DNA of 47,681 nt, from positions 1 through 47,681 of the forward strand of contig NZ_JAURWA010000081.1 of assembly GCF_030655195.1 (NCBI RefSeq). Reading direction: 5' to 3'. The notes below the pieces were generated by a model. The model had not been told where the DNA came from. It made no database searches and saw only the letters and a list, made by a program, of their open reading frames with translations. Source of the stretch: Patulibacter sp. GTDB taxonomy: Bacteria > Actinomycetota > Thermoleophilia > Solirubrobacterales > Solirubrobacteraceae. Shown here piece after piece: positions 1 through 8,016 of this stretch (the first letter of the stretch is position 1; every line of letters starts with the position of its first letter). Made by a program: the position numbers and the translations under genes.

Positions 1-537
1 GCCCTCGACGCCGGCCCCCGCGGGCGGCACGGCCGGGATGCCCCGCGGCACCGGGTCGCGTCGGCCGCCCAGGGCGGTTCGGGGCTCGGCACCACCGTCG
101 CCGTCGCCCACCGCGACGGTGGCGGCGACCGCGTCCCAGACCTGCTCGTGGACCGGCCACGGCGAGTCCGCCGGGTCCGCCCAGCCGCCGCGCCGCCAGG
201 GGGCTCCCCCACGCTCGGCGTCGCGCTCGCCGCGGGCCCCGCGGGCCGCGGCCGCGCTGACGCGCGAGCCGGACCCCGGGGCGTCCGTCAGCTCCACCTC
301 GACGCGGTCCGCGCCGAGCTCGCACGACCGCAGCCGGGCGCCGAGGACCTTCCGCAGCTCGACCGTGAGATCGATCGGGCGGAGCACCTGGAGGGCGAGC
401 AGGGCCCTCCGGTCGTCGAACGCGTCGACGGACACGGACCCGACGCCCGGGATCCGCCGGAGGAACGCGATCGTGGCCTCGAGCTGCGCCAGGTCGCGGA
501 ACGGCCCGACGCCGAGCCGCGTGCGCCCGATCATCAT
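1..537 (-). CDS. Hypothetical protein, 3' end cut off by the window edge
   Basis: An open minus-strand frame starts at an ATG-ATG pair (537-532) and stays open to base 1, giving 179 residues without a stop. The first 75 or so residues look like a small alpha/beta domain: 'PFRDLAQLEATIAFLRRIPG' followed by 'SVSVDAFDDRRALLALQVL'. This pattern, a helix then two strands around a 'PGV' turn, resembles the HMA-like modules found in many Thermoleophilia regulatory proteins. The rest is a Gly/Ala/Arg-rich linker, so further domains probably lie outside the window. The start codon overlaps the stop of a 24-codon upstream ORF (ATGA), which has the better ribosome binding site. Function not recognised. 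The frame is supported by codon use (G/C at almost every third position) and a sensible N-terminal domain. Confidence 0.6.
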   Translation of the reverse strand, partial: MMIGRTRLGVGPFRDLAQLEATIAFLRRIPGVGSVSVDAFDDRRALLALQVLRPIDLTVELRKVLGARLRSCELGADRVEVELTDAPGSGSRVSAAAARGARGERDAERGGAPWRRGGWADPADSPWPVHEQVWDAVAATVAVGDGDGGAEPRTALGGRRDPVPRGIPAVPPAGAGVEG

Positions 538-608
538 CGGACGGACCCCGCGGTCGGCAGGTTCCGGGCCGGGGCCGGGCGCTGGGGAGCGGTGCGCGGG
601 GCGGCCAT
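534..608 (-). CDS. Short upstream ORF (24 aa) coupled to the partial gene
   Basis: An ATG at 608 (minus) is preceded by a good Shine-Dalgarno sequence, GGAAGGTGG, about 5-6 nt upstream. It encodes a 24-residue Pro/Ala/Arg-rich peptide ending in TGA (536-534). The stop overlaps the ATG of the next gene as ATGA. The peptide resembles nothing I know. It may be a leader peptide delivering ribosomes to the downstream gene, or the true N-terminus of that gene separated by a frameshift. Confidence 0.4.
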   Translation of the reverse strand: MAAPRTAPQRPAPARNLPTAGSVR

Positions 609-764
609 GGGACCACCTTCCGGGGTCGGCCCGGGCCCGGCAACCTCCGTACACCGTCCGTCCACGGACGTCCGTCCGGCGCCTCAACGCCCGTCCACCG
701 GCCCTCAAGGTCTCCGCCGGGGCGCCGATGGTGACCCCCGTCCGGGACCACCGCGCACTCATTC

Positions 765-778
765 CTACGGGATCGTAG
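765..778. promoter_or_regulatory. Inverted repeat upstream of the monooxygenase promoter
   Basis: CTACG (765-769) and CGTAG (774-778) form a perfect 5-bp inverted repeat around GGAT. It lies just upstream of the -35 box at 786. The same half-site, CTACGAT, recurs at the -10 box (808-814). It could be an operator for a regulator encoded elsewhere; no regulator is adjacent. Confidence 0.3.
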
Positions 779-785
779 CCTACTC

Positions 786-814
786 TTGAGTAACCCCTCG
801 AGGTGCCCTACGAT
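786..814 (+). promoter_or_regulatory. Promoter of the flavin monooxygenase (leaderless)
   Basis: TTGAGT (786-791) and TACGAT (809-814) are separated by 17 nt, the optimum for a primary sigma factor. The ATG at 822 begins 7 nt after the -10 box, so the transcript would start at or within a base or two of the start codon. No Shine-Dalgarno sequence sits at a useful distance. Confidence 0.65.
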
Positions 815-821
815 CCGCCGC

Positions 822-2360
822 ATGAGCACCACCGCCGCCGCGCCGCCGTCCGTCACCGCCGCGCCCCTCCCCCCGGAGGTCCGCGTCGCCATCGTCGGCA
901 GCGGGTTCTCGGGCATCGGGATGGCCGTGGGCCTCCTCGAGGACGACGAGCGCAACTTCGTGATCCTCGAGCAGGCCGACGACATCGGCGGCACCTGGCG
1001 GGACAACGTCTACCCGGGCTGCGCCTGCGACGTCCCGTCGCACATGTACTCGTTCTCGTTCGCCCCGAACCCGGAGTGGACCCGGTCGTTCGCCACCCAG
1101 CCCGAGATCTGGGCCTACCAGCAGGGCGTGGTCGAGCGGTTCGGTCTCCGGCCCTACGTCCGCACCGGGGCCGAGGTCACGAACGCGACCTGGGACGCCG
1201 ACCGCGCGCGCTGGATCGTCGAGACCGTCCGGGGCACGGTCGTGGCGCAGTTCCTCGTGTCGGGCACCGGGCCGCTCTGCGAGCCGAAGTACCCGGACCT
1301 GCCGGGCCTCGACACGTTCGAGGGCACCGTCTTCCACTCCGCCCGCTGGGACCACGACCACGACCTGACGGGCGAGCGGATCGCGGTGATCGGGACGGGG
1401 GCCTCGGCGATCCAGTTCGTGCCGCGGATCCAGCCGCAGGCGGCGTCGCTGGTGCTCTTCCAGCGCACGCCGCCGTGGGTCCTGCCCCGCCCCGACCGCC
1501 CGATCACCGGGGTCGAGCGGTCGCTCTTCCGGCGCTTCCCCCTGGCCCAGAAGCTCGCCCGGCTCGGCGTCTACCTCGGCCGCGAGAGCTTCGTCCTCTC
1601 GTTCAACCACCTGTCGCAGCTGCGCGGCCTCCCGCGCGTCATCGGGATGGCGCATCTCAAGCGCCAGATCCCGGACGACGCCGAGCTGCGCGCCAAGCTC
1701 ACGCCCGACTACCAGGTGGGCTGCAAGCGGGTCCTGATCTCCAACGAGTACTTCCCGGCGCTGAACGCGCCGAACGCCGACGTCAACACGACCGGCATCC
1801 GCGAGGTCCGTCCGCACTCCGTCGTCGACGGTGCCGGCGTCGAGCACGAGGTCGACACGATCATCCACGGCACCGGCTTCCACGTGACGGACCAGCCGAT
1901 CGCCGACCGGCTCGTCGGCGCCGACGGCCGGCGGCTCGCCCAGCACTGGGACCGGGGCATGGAGGCCTACCGCGGCACCACCATCGCGGGCTTCCCGAAC
2001 CTCTTCATGCTCGTCGGCCCGAACACGGGCCTGGGGCACAACTCGATCATCTACATGATCGAGTCGCAGGTCGCCTACGTCCGCGACGCGCTGCGCAAGG
2101 CGCGGGAGAAGGGCATCGGGGCGTTCGTCCCGCGCGAGCCCGTGGTCGCGGCGGAGAACGAGGAGATCCAGCGGCGCCTGCAGGGCACGGTCTGGACCGA
2201 CGGCGGCTGCGCCTCGTGGTACCAGGACGCGCGCGGGCGCAACACGACGCTGTGGCCCGACTTCACGTTCCTCTACCGGCGCCGGGTCAGGTCGTTCGAC
2301 GAGGAGAGCTACGACGTGACGCCGGTCGGGGCCGAGGACCGCGAGACCGTCGGGGTCTGA
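822..2360 (+). CDS. Flavin-containing monooxygenase, Baeyer-Villiger type
   Basis: Predicted FAD/NADPH-dependent monooxygenase of 512 residues that would insert one oxygen atom into ketones or similar substrates. The N-terminal dinucleotide-binding motif GSGFSG is at residues 26-31, followed by ILEQADDIGGTW, typical of this family. The Baeyer-Villiger fingerprint FxGxxxHxxxW is present as FEGTVFHSARW (166-176). A second Rossmann motif, VIGTGASAI, follows shortly after. Length matches single-chain type I enzymes (500-550 residues). I chose ATG 822 because the promoter boxes end at 814; a longer TTG start at 786 would put the -35 box inside the gene. It stands alone, convergent with the cyclase gene with only 16 bp between the stops. 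The substrate cannot be inferred. Confidence 0.92.
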   Translation: MSTTAAAPPSVTAAPLPPEVRVAIVGSGFSGIGMAVGLLEDDERNFVILEQADDIGGTWRDNVYPGCACDVPSHMYSFSFAPNPEWTRSFATQPEIWAYQQGVVERFGLRPYVRTGAEVTNATWDADRARWIVETVRGTVVAQFLVSGTGPLCEPKYPDLPGLDTFEGTVFHSARWDHDHDLTGERIAVIGTGASAIQFVPRIQPQAASLVLFQRTPPWVLPRPDRPITGVERSLFRRFPLAQKLARLGVYLGRESFVLSFNHLSQLRGLPRVIGMAHLKRQIPDDAELRAKLTPDYQVGCKRVLISNEYFPALNAPNADVNTTGIREVRPHSVVDGAGVEHEVDTIIHGTGFHVTDQPIADRLVGADGRRLAQHWDRGMEAYRGTTIAGFPNLFMLVGPNTGLGHNSIIYMIESQVAYVRDALRKAREKGIGAFVPREPVVAAENEEIQRRLQGTVWTDGGCASWYQDARGRNTTLWPDFTFLYRRRVRSFDEESYDVTPVGAEDRETVGV

Positions 2361-2376
2361 CGGCGCGGCCCGTCGC

Positions 2377-3033
2377 TCAGGCCACGCGCACGCGACGGGC
2401 CGACGCACGGCCCCAGTGCTCCGCGCAGGTGCTCGAGCAGAAGCACCGCAGGTGCTCCGCCTCGACGCCTGCCGGCGCGACGGCCACGGCGGGGTCGATC
2501 GGCAGTCCGCAGACGGGGTCCATCACGGGCGTCACGTCGGGGGTCCGCCGCATGTCGACCTCCCGCACGACGAGGCTGCGGGTCAGCCCGGGCACCTCGA
2601 TCGTGCCGAACGGTCGCGTGGCCGCCCACGAGGGCACGGTGGCGTCGGGGTGCTCGGCCATCAGGAGCTGCCCCGGTCCCGCGCGGTCGCACAGCCGCGC
2701 GGCGACGTTGATGACCGAGCCGACGTAGTCGTCGCCGTCGAAGACGAGCACCGGGCCGCGACAGATCCCCACGCGGACGTCCAGCGGGGACGCGCCGCCG
2801 AGGTGATGGCGGATCTCCAGCGTCGCGGCGGCGATCGACCCGCGCTCGGCCCCCGAGAGCATGGCCCCGTCGCCGAGCCACTTCATGACGCGCACGCCCC
2901 GCCGGTCCGCGGCCCGGCGGACCACGGAGCGCATCATGGAGAGCACCGAGACCGCCTCCTCGTCCCCGTGCTCCTCCGTGTAGGCGCTGAAGCCGCAGAG
3001 GTCGATGAACGCGAAGCAGCGATCGACCCTCAC
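2377..3033 (-). CDS. Class III adenylyl cyclase with C-terminal YHS-like domain
   Basis: A 218-residue soluble protein. Residues 5-125 form a class III cyclase homology domain. All key residues are visible: metal-binding Asp11 (in FIDLCGFS) and Asp55 (KWLGDG), substrate-binding Lys51 and Asp102 (the ATP-type pair), and transition-state Asn109 and Arg113 (NVAARL). Residues 170-205 look like a YHS module, a small metal-binding fold: MDPVCG with Cys175, then HLRCFCSSTC with Cys197, Cys199 and Cys203. The inferred role is cAMP synthesis modulated by a metal ion or redox state. The start is GTG at 3033 with no clear ribosome binding site. Class III domains act as dimers, and this chain has one domain, so a homodimer is expected. 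Confidence 0.85.
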   Translation of the reverse strand: MRVDRCFAFIDLCGFSAYTEEHGDEEAVSVLSMMRSVVRRAADRRGVRVMKWLGDGAMLSGAERGSIAAATLEIRHHLGGASPLDVRVGICRGPVLVFDGDDYVGSVINVAARLCDRAGPGQLLMAEHPDATVPSWAATRPFGTIEVPGLTRSLVVREVDMRRTPDVTPVMDPVCGLPIDPAVAVAPAGVEAEHLRCFCSSTCAEHWGRASARRVRVA

Positions 3034-3171
3034 GGGCGCCGCCCGGTGGCCGGCGGGTGCTGCGCGGCTGTCGAGAGACCCGGGCGTATCGGCCCATCAT
3101 GACAGCCGGGCAGGCGACCCGACCCGCGTCGGTCCTGCCCCGGGGCCGCGTGCGCAGCCCCGGGCACCCGA

Positions 3172-4296
3172 TCACTTCAGGTCGAGGAAGACGGGGAAGA
3201 CCTTGCGCTCGTCCCCGTCGATGGTCTTCAGGCCGGAGTAGAAGATGTCCTGCGGGTCGCGGACCTGGAACCAGAGGAACCCGCGGAGCTTGTTCTTCTT
3301 CGCGATGTCCCAGGCGGTCTTCGTCCACTTCGCCGCGTTCTCCTCGGAGGTCGACTGCCCGCCCTCGGCGATGTAGGCGAACTCCGTGATGTAGACCTTC
3401 TCGACCGCGGACTTCGGGACGCGCTTGGTGCGGGCGATCTTGCGCAGGATCGCGCGGGTGCGCGCGACGTTGCGGATCGTCCACATCGTGTCGCTCTTCA
3501 GCGTCTTGGCGGGGTCGACCTTGTAGTCGTAGGCGTGCAGCGTCCAGCCGTCGGCCTTGATCGCGTAGTCCTTCGCGCGGGTGCCCTTCTTCGGCTTGAA
3601 CTTCGAGTCCAGGCCGAGCGCGCGCTGGACCCACGTGCCCGGGTTCGTGGACTTCGGGTTGCGGGCGTACGGCGCCAGCTCGCCGGCGACGACCATCGCG
3701 TCGGGGGTCTGCTTCTTGACCTCGTCGTAGGCGATGTTCTGCATCTCGCGCCAGACCTCGGGGCCGTTCTTCCTGGGGAAGAGCGTGTAGATGTTCGCCT
3801 CGTTCATCGGCTCCCAGACGAGCCGGACGCCGGCGGCCTGCAGCGGCTTGAGCGCCGCCACGGAGCGCTGCACCAGGGTGCGGTAGCGCTTCAGGCTGAT
3901 GTCGCGGGCGTCGTCGAAGCCGCCGCCCTCGTCCGCCGCGATCAGGCCGTTGAACCCGATGAAGACGGTGTCGATGCCGTTGGCCTTCGCCTCGAGGGCG
4001 TAACGGATGATCGAGTCGATCTCGTGCGGGGCGGGGTGGCTCGTCTTGCCCTCCCACTGGATGTAGGTGCGGACGAACTTGACGCCGCCGCGCTTGGCCA
4101 CGTCGAAGAACTCCGCGCGCTGGGCGGGGTCGTCGCTGCGCGGCAGGTTCTCGTCCATCAGACCCTTGCTCAGGGCCGACGCGTGGGGTGCTGCGACGAG
4201 CAGCGGGACGGCGGACGCGAGCAGGACGAGGAAGGCCAGGAGGGCCCTGCGGGACGGCGAGAGGTGGCGGGGGGACGCTGGAGCTGTGTGACGCAC
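3172..4296 (-). CDS. Secreted glycoside hydrolase, clan GH-A type
   Basis: A 374-residue exported protein. The N-terminus has basic residues, a hydrophobic stretch (about 18-36) and a signal peptidase site after ASA (39-41). The mature part has a (beta/alpha)8 glycosidase pattern: FVRTYIQWEG early, the acid/base motif WEPMNEAN with Asn165-Glu166, and the nucleophile motif YITEFAY with Glu305. This spacing of two glutamates is typical of clan GH-A retaining enzymes such as GH5 and GH39. No binding modules or anchors are seen, so it should be free in the medium or loosely wall-bound. The exact family and sugar cannot be decided from sequence reading. It is transcribed alone from a leaderless promoter. 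Confidence 0.8.
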   Translation of the reverse strand: MRHTAPASPRHLSPSRRALLAFLVLLASAVPLLVAAPHASALSKGLMDENLPRSDDPAQRAEFFDVAKRGGVKFVRTYIQWEGKTSHPAPHEIDSIIRYALEAKANGIDTVFIGFNGLIAADEGGGFDDARDISLKRYRTLVQRSVAALKPLQAAGVRLVWEPMNEANIYTLFPRKNGPEVWREMQNIAYDEVKKQTPDAMVVAGELAPYARNPKSTNPGTWVQRALGLDSKFKPKKGTRAKDYAIKADGWTLHAYDYKVDPAKTLKSDTMWTIRNVARTRAILRKIARTKRVPKSAVEKVYITEFAYIAEGGQSTSEENAAKWTKTAWDIAKKNKLRGFLWFQVRDPQDIFYSGLKTIDGDERKVFPVFLDLK

Positions 4297-4303
4297 CCGC
4301 GGA

Positions 4304-4309
4304 AAGATA
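4304..4309 (-). promoter_or_regulatory. -10 box of the glycoside hydrolase gene
   Basis: TATCTT on the minus strand lies 7 nt before the GTG start at 4296, which has no Shine-Dalgarno sequence. This predicts a leaderless transcript. No convincing -35 box is visible. Confidence 0.5.
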
Positions 4310-4394
4310 GGGCACGTCGCGGGGGCGCGTGCCGGTTCCCGCGGTCCCGGCGGCGAGCGGCACCGCGCCAGGTGTACAGCGGCTCCGGGGCGCG

Positions 4395-4406
4395 GCCCGG
4401 CCGGGC
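4395..4406. other. Self-complementary GCCCGGCCGGGC just past rsfS
   Basis: A perfect 12-bp palindrome 1 nt beyond the rsfS stop codon. It has no loop of its own and no T-tract, so it is at best a weak candidate for a transcript-end structure. Confidence 0.2.
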
Positions 4407-4407
4407 G

Positions 4408-4893
4408 TCAGCCCTCGTAGTGCGGCTCGGCGTCGTCGGCCGCGGCGTCGCCGCCGACCGACGTCTCGCCCGCGACGTCGGAGACGTCGAACCGGGGCCG
4501 GTCGCCCCAGAGGCTCTCGAGCCGGTAGAACGCCCGCGTCTCCGGCACGAAGATGTGGACGACGACGTCCCCGTAGTCCAGGAGGATCCAGCGGGCCTCC
4601 TGCACGCCTTCGGTGCGCTTGGGCAGCAGGCGCTCGCCGTCGTGCTTCAGGCCCTCGTGGATCGAGTCGTGGATCGCCTTGGCCTGCCGGTCCGTGCGAC
4701 CCGTGCAGATGACGAACGCGTCGGTGTAGGCCGACGCGCCGCGCAGGTCGACGGCGACGACGTCGAGGGCCTTGCGGTCCCCGGCGGCGGTGGCGATGCG
4801 ACGCACCAGACCCTCGAGCTCGGGGTCCGGGGGCAGGACCGCGTCGTCGACGTCGGGCGACGCGTTCTGGGAGATGTAGGTGCGCTTGCTCAT
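4408..4893 (-). CDS. rsfS: Ribosomal silencing factor RsfS
   Basis: A 161-residue RsfS/Iojap (DUF143) protein. It binds ribosomal protein L14 on the 50S subunit and blocks joining with 30S, lowering translation under starvation. The core occupies roughly residues 24-125, with family features ALDVVAVDLRG, TDAFVICTGR, HDSIHEGLK and WILLDYGDVVVHIF. The acidic C-terminal tail (about 130-161) is longer than in many homologues. Its ATG (4893) overlaps the nadD stop as ATGA, so it should be translationally coupled to nadD, the usual partner. It is the last gene of proA-nadD-rsfS. Confidence 0.95.
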   Translation of the reverse strand: MSKRTYISQNASPDVDDAVLPPDPELEGLVRRIATAAGDRKALDVVAVDLRGASAYTDAFVICTGRTDRQAKAIHDSIHEGLKHDGERLLPKRTEGVQEARWILLDYGDVVVHIFVPETRAFYRLESLWGDRPRFDVSDVAGETSVGGDAAADDAEPHYEG

Positions 4894-5531
4894 GTGCTTC
4901 GCCCCCCACGGTAGAGCCCCAGACGGTCGATGCGCGCCTCGACTCCCGCCGGGACGAGGTGGCGGATGGTCCTGCCGGCCCGCACGCGGGCCCGGATCGC
5001 CGTCGAGGACAGCTCCAGCGAGGGCATGGAGAAGGGCAGCAGCCGATCCGGGTACCCGAGGCGCCCCACGGTCTCCCGGGCCCGCTCGTGGGTGTCGGCG
5101 CCCCGCTCCGCGACCCCGATCGCAGCGAAGCGCAGGACGTCCTCCGGGCGGTGCCACGAGTCCAGGCCCGCCGCCGCGTCCCCGCCCAGGAGGAGGACGA
5201 ACGACGCCCCCGGCTGCTCCGCGTGGAGGCCCTCCAGCGTGTCCGCCGTGTACGACGGGCCGTCGCGACGCAGCTCGACGTCGGAGACCGCCAGGCGGCC
5301 CTCGTCGCCTGCGACCGCCGCCCGGCAGAGCGCCAGCCGCTCCTCGGCGCCCGGGTCGTCCTCGACGTCCTTGTGCGGCGGCCTCGCGGCGAGGACGAGC
5401 CGGACCTCGTCGAGGCCGAGCTCGTCGCGGGCGCACTCCGCCAGGACGAGGTGCCCCAGGTGCGGCGGGTTGAACGTGCCGCCGAGCAGCCCGATGCGGG
5501 GCCCGGCCGGCGGGGTGCCCTCCTGCGTCAC
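4890..5531 (-). CDS. nadD: Nicotinate-nucleotide adenylyltransferase
   Basis: Makes deamido-NAD+ from nicotinate mononucleotide and ATP in cytosolic NAD biosynthesis. The 213-residue protein has the nucleotidyltransferase signature GGTFNPPHLGH at residues 17-27 (the GxFxPxHxGH motif with His24 and His27), PPHKD for substrate binding, and the C-terminal SSTAIRARV motif (ISSTxIR type). Length is normal. It starts 27 nt after proA and overlaps rsfS by 4 nt, the conserved nadD-rsfS arrangement. Confidence 0.97.
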   Translation of the reverse strand: MTQEGTPPAGPRIGLLGGTFNPPHLGHLVLAECARDELGLDEVRLVLAARPPHKDVEDDPGAEERLALCRAAVAGDEGRLAVSDVELRRDGPSYTADTLEGLHAEQPGASFVLLLGGDAAAGLDSWHRPEDVLRFAAIGVAERGADTHERARETVGRLGYPDRLLPFSMPSLELSSTAIRARVRAGRTIRHLVPAGVEARIDRLGLYRGGRST

Positions 5532-5558
5532 CCGACCGTCCTCCGCCCGGCCGCGGCG

Positions 5559-6839
5559 CTAGGCCCGGACGTGCCCGTCGCCGTGGACGAGGTAGCGGTA
5601 GGTCGTGAGCTCGCGCAGGCCGATCGGACCCCGCGCGTGGAGCTTCTGGGTCGAGATCCCGATCTCCGCGCCCATGCCGAACTCGGCACCGTCGGTGAAC
5701 CGGGTCGACGCGTTGACGTACACCGCCGCCGAGTTCACGCCGCGCTCGAACGCGCGCACGGCCAGGTGGTCGCGGGCGACGATCGCGTCGCTGTGCCCCG
5801 AGCCGTGATCCTCGATGTGGTCGATGGCCGCGAAGACGTCGTCGACGAGCCGGACGCCGAGGATCAGCGCGAGATGCTCCGTGTCCCAGTCCTCGTCGGT
5901 CGCGGGGACGGCCTCGGCGCCGTGGCCGGAGACGAGCGGCAGGCTGCCCTCGTCGGCGCGCAGCTGGACGCCGCGCGCGCCGAGCAGGCCGGCGAGCGAC
6001 GGCAGGAAGTCCTCGGCGACCTCGCGGTGGACGAGGACCGTCTCGGCGGCGTTGCAGGCGCTCGGGCGCTGCACCTTGGAGTTCTCGACGATCGACAGCG
6101 CCTGCTCGAGATCGGCGGACGCGTCGACGTAGACGTGGCCGATGCCCGCCGCCGCGAAGATCACCGGGACGGTCGCCACGCCCTTCAGCGCGTTCTTCAG
6201 GCCCTCGCCCCCGCGGGGGACGATGAGGTCCACGTAGCGGTCCTGCGTGGCGAGCTCGGTGAGCTCCTCCCGGCCGCCGCCGGACACCAGGCCGATCGCC
6301 CCGGCGGGGATCCCGGCCGCGGCGGCCGCGTCGGAGGCGACGGTCGCGAGGATGCGGTTGGAGTGCAGGGCGCTCGAGGAGCCGCGCAGCACGATCGCGT
6401 TGCCGCTCTTCAGCGCGAGGGCGAGCGCGTCGATCGTGACGTTCGGCCGCGCCTCGTAGACGACGGCGACGACGCCGAGCGGGATCCGCTGACGCTGGAC
6501 GTCGAGGCCGTTCTTCAGCCGGTAGCCCTCGATCGTCTCCCCCACCGGGTCGCGCAGCGCGACGACGTCGCGGACCCCCTGGACCATCCCGGCCAGTCGT
6601 GCGTCCGTCAGCTTCAGGCGGTCCATCAGCGCCGTCGGCAGCCCGGCCTCGGCGCCCGCCTCGAGGTCCTTCGCGTTGGCCGCGAGGATCTCGCCGGACC
6701 GGGAGACGATCGCGTCGGCGATCGCGAGTAGGGCGGCGTCCTTCGTCCCCGTGTCGAGCGCGGCCAGCCGGCGGCCCGCGGCGCGGGCGCTGCGGCAGAT
6801 GTCCACGACGGACGGGACCTCGACGGCGGTGGTGGCCAT
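5559..6839 (-). CDS. proA: Glutamate-5-semialdehyde dehydrogenase
   Basis: NADPH-dependent reduction of glutamyl-5-phosphate to glutamate-5-semialdehyde, second step of proline synthesis. The 426 residues follow the aldehyde dehydrogenase fold: YEARPNVTID near 128-138, LKSGNAIVLRGSSSA in the cofactor region, LIVPRGGEGL, and the catalytic cysteine Cys262 in QRPSACNAAE. Length is close to the E. coli enzyme. Its usual partner proB lies upstream but is separated by a plus-strand secreted-protein gene, so proA has its own promoter and leads the proA-nadD-rsfS unit. Confidence 0.97.
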   Translation of the reverse strand: MATTAVEVPSVVDICRSARAAGRRLAALDTGTKDAALLAIADAIVSRSGEILAANAKDLEAGAEAGLPTALMDRLKLTDARLAGMVQGVRDVVALRDPVGETIEGYRLKNGLDVQRQRIPLGVVAVVYEARPNVTIDALALALKSGNAIVLRGSSSALHSNRILATVASDAAAAAGIPAGAIGLVSGGGREELTELATQDRYVDLIVPRGGEGLKNALKGVATVPVIFAAAGIGHVYVDASADLEQALSIVENSKVQRPSACNAAETVLVHREVAEDFLPSLAGLLGARGVQLRADEGSLPLVSGHGAEAVPATDEDWDTEHLALILGVRLVDDVFAAIDHIEDHGSGHSDAIVARDHLAVRAFERGVNSAAVYVNASTRFTDGAEFGMGAEIGISTQKLHARGPIGLRELTTYRYLVHGDGHVRA

Positions 6840-7160
6840 GTCCCAAGGGTACGCGACGTCCGGAGCGGGCCCGGGGCGACGGTGAGCACCCGGTCACGGG
6901 GAGCCGGGTGCGACCACCCGGCGGACCCGGGCCGTGCGCCGGACGCCCACGGACCGCGGACCCCGTACGCGGACGTGACCTCCGGACCACTCCGAACGTG
7001 ACCCCTGACGTGTTCGTAGGGGCACCGGGCCGCGAGAGTGCCCCCACCACCCACCCACCTCCCCGGATGGGCTCCGGAGGCCGCCCCGCACGTCGATCGC
7101 ACGCTCCGGGCCCCGCCACCGCCGCCTGCACCGCCCGTCCCACCACCCGGAAGCACGACC
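6840..7160. other. 320-bp divergent intergenic region between proA and the secreted protein
   Basis: Holds the proA promoter on one strand and the promoter of the secreted-protein gene on the other. The only structure I see beyond these is a direct repeat of ACGTGACC at 6973-6980 and 6996-7003, spaced 23 bp start to start. That is about two helical turns and could be a pair of binding sites for one regulator. GACGTG occurs once more at 7007-7012. Confidence 0.4.
6846..6851 (-). promoter_or_regulatory. -10 box of proA
   Basis: TACCCT on the minus strand, 6 nt before the proA ATG (6839). No Shine-Dalgarno sequence is present, so a leaderless transcript is predicted. Confidence 0.45.
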
Positions 7161-7919
7161 ATGAACCGCAGCCTCGTCCGCACGCTCCCCCTCGCCGCCG
7201 TCGGCACCGCCGTGCTCCTCCTCGGGCCCGCGACCGGCACCGCCGCCGCGGCGAAGCACGCACCGTGCCCGACGACCGGGACGACGCTCGTGAAGGCCAC
7301 GGGCCCCAACGTCCGCGTCTGGCGCGAGGGCGCGACCCTGAAGGCGTGCACCCGCAAGGCCGGGCAGCGCCGATACCTGCGCACCCTCGGCTCGTGGTCC
7401 ACGGCCACGAAGGTCGCCGTCGGCGGCACGAGCGTCGCGTGGACCACGCCGACGGGGACGGCCGAGGCGCCCACGGACCGGCTCGCGACGCGCGACGTGC
7501 GGACCGGGCGGACCTGGCTCTCGACGGTGCGGGCGGTCCCCGCCGCGAGCGCCTCCACGCCGGCCGCCGACGACGTGGTGCTGCGGCTCCTGACCGACGG
7601 CCGCGTGACGACCTGGGTGACGGGCCGGGGCGTCGTCGCCGCCGCGGTCCGCACGTACGACGACGAGGCCACCACGATGTACGGGGAGGGCCACCCCGGC
7701 ACGGTGCCCTTCCACGTCGGTCGCCGCTTCGTGCTCGGCGACGCGGGCCCGGCGCAGGCCGCGTCGGTGGCCTCGCGCCTCGAGCTCTCCGTCGGCGGTG
7801 ACGGCGACGAGTGCGGCGGCACGGACGACTACCGCGTCACGGTCCCCGCGTTCGGCGACCGGCAGCAGCTCTGGTTCGTCTACGCCTCGGAGAGCTACGA
7901 GCGCCCGGACTGCGGCTGA
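7161..7919 (+). CDS. Secreted protein of unknown function
   Basis: A 252-residue protein with a clear Sec signal peptide: basic start MNRSLVR, hydrophobic core to about residue 25, then a likely cleavage near TAAAAK. GGAAG lies 8 nt before the ATG, so this start is well supported. The mature domain is rich in beta-strand-like stretches (for example WREGATLKACTRK, SVAWTTPTG and DVVLRLLTDGRVTTWV). It has Cys residues near both ends (in HAPCP, KACTR, DECGG and RPDCG), likely disulfide-bonded outside the cell. The pattern of short repeated strands hints at a beta-propeller-like or beta-sandwich fold. I do not recognise the family. It lies on the plus strand between proB and proA. Confidence 0.75.
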   Translation: MNRSLVRTLPLAAVGTAVLLLGPATGTAAAAKHAPCPTTGTTLVKATGPNVRVWREGATLKACTRKAGQRRYLRTLGSWSTATKVAVGGTSVAWTTPTGTAEAPTDRLATRDVRTGRTWLSTVRAVPAASASTPAADDVVLRLLTDGRVTTWVTGRGVVAAAVRTYDDEATTMYGEGHPGTVPFHVGRRFVLGDAGPAQAASVASRLELSVGGDGDECGGTDDYRVTVPAFGDRQQLWFVYASESYERPDCG

Positions 7920-8016
7920 CGGCCCGCCGCCCATCCCGCCGCAGCCGTCGGGCCGGCCGCGTCCCACGGCGACGGTCGCACCGACCGCGGTGGCCGGCCG
8001 CCGGTGCCCGGTCGAC

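Noticed and set aside
786-821. A TTG start for the flavin monooxygenase 36 nt upstream of the ATG
   Set aside because: TTGAGT there is better explained as the -35 box, 17 nt from TACGAT; the extra residues resemble nothing in the family.
2309-4909. An 866-residue open frame on the minus strand covering three genes
   Set aside because: It is a stop-free frame of GC-rich DNA; the translated residues are Arg/Gly-rich without domains, and recognised genes occupy other frames.
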